Source: Vanilla planifolia (lineage: Eukaryota; Streptophyta; Magnoliopsida; Asparagales; Orchidaceae). Taken from it: a DNA stretch of 64,000 nucleotides. Each line of letters opens with the position of its first letter. The first letter of the stretch is position 1. Below, piece after piece: positions 63,901 through 64,000 of the stretch. The notes below the pieces were generated by a model that saw nothing but the letters and a program-made list of their open reading frames with translations, was not told where the DNA came from and made no database searches. The DNA lies in contig CM043868.1 in NCBI GenBank assembly GCA_023846275.1, positions 8,575,653 through 8,639,652 on the forward strand, written 5' to 3'. The position numbers were made by a program, and so were the translations under genes.

Positions 63901-64000
63901 AAATATATTTAAAAGATAATCTAAATATAAATAGAATAAGACTTTAAAAATCATTTATTAAAATTCGATATTTTTAAATTTAAAATGAAAAAAAAAACCT
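60961..64000. other. AT-rich intergenic DNA, no gene seen
   Basis: No frame of useful length on either strand and no transposon motif I can name. A small block at 63480-63660 is richer in GC and contains atccgtaggatac (63488-63500) and atccgaaggatac (63561-63573) at a spacing of 73 bp, plus the 12-bp palindrome ggatttaaatcc (63553-63564). Confidence 0.45.

Overview
This window looks like nuclear DNA of a flowering plant, probably a non-grass monocot. Two intron-bearing host genes stand out as GC-rich coding islands in very AT-rich DNA. Everything around them is old retrotransposon debris that has lost most of its CpG sites. The plant assignment rests on the two gene families (an NFD4/nodulin-like transporter and a class III acyl-CoA-binding protein) and on the element lineages seen (Ty3/gypsy chromovirus-like and Tat-like, Ty1/copia, a LINE-type RNase H). 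The monocot part is inference from base composition.

Layout. 1-0.95 kb: a broken LINE-type RNase H domain. 1-12.6 kb: fossil LTR elements, including a copia remnant (2.1-3.7 kb), a gypsy RNase H-integrase piece on the minus strand (about 5.2-5.9 kb), a short gypsy element with two LTRs around gag and protease only (6.3-9.6 kb), a second gypsy lineage (9.9-11.9 kb), and an array of eight 37-bp repeats (12.3-12.6 kb). 15.17-17.55 kb: a three-exon gene for a nodulin-like/NFD4-type major facilitator transporter, which looks intact. 18.6-22.6 kb: two diverged copies of a roughly 2-kb LTR-like unit with decayed palindromic motifs. 22.9-31.8 kb: a large gypsy fossil on the minus strand with an internal 1.25-kb tandem duplication. 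32.2-35.1 kb: a second gag-protease element, in the opposite orientation to the 6.3-9.6 kb copy. 38.9-46.95 kb: a complete but decayed Tat-like element. 47.9-51.4 kb: a copia fossil on the minus strand. 54.5-60.65 kb: a four-exon gene on the minus strand for an ACBP3-type acyl-CoA-binding protein, with a 4.8-kb first intron. 60.9-64 kb: AT-rich DNA with no recognisable gene.

The two host genes are unrelated in function and about 37 kb apart. The DNA between them is retrotransposons inserted into and beside one another. I see no operon-like system, CRISPR array, RNA gene or novel multi-gene system. The most notable items are structural: an exact-period 37-bp minisatellite, a perfect 26-bp palindrome, partial tandem duplications inside two fossil elements, the recurrent gag-protease-only elements, and upstream start codons in front of the ACBP gene.
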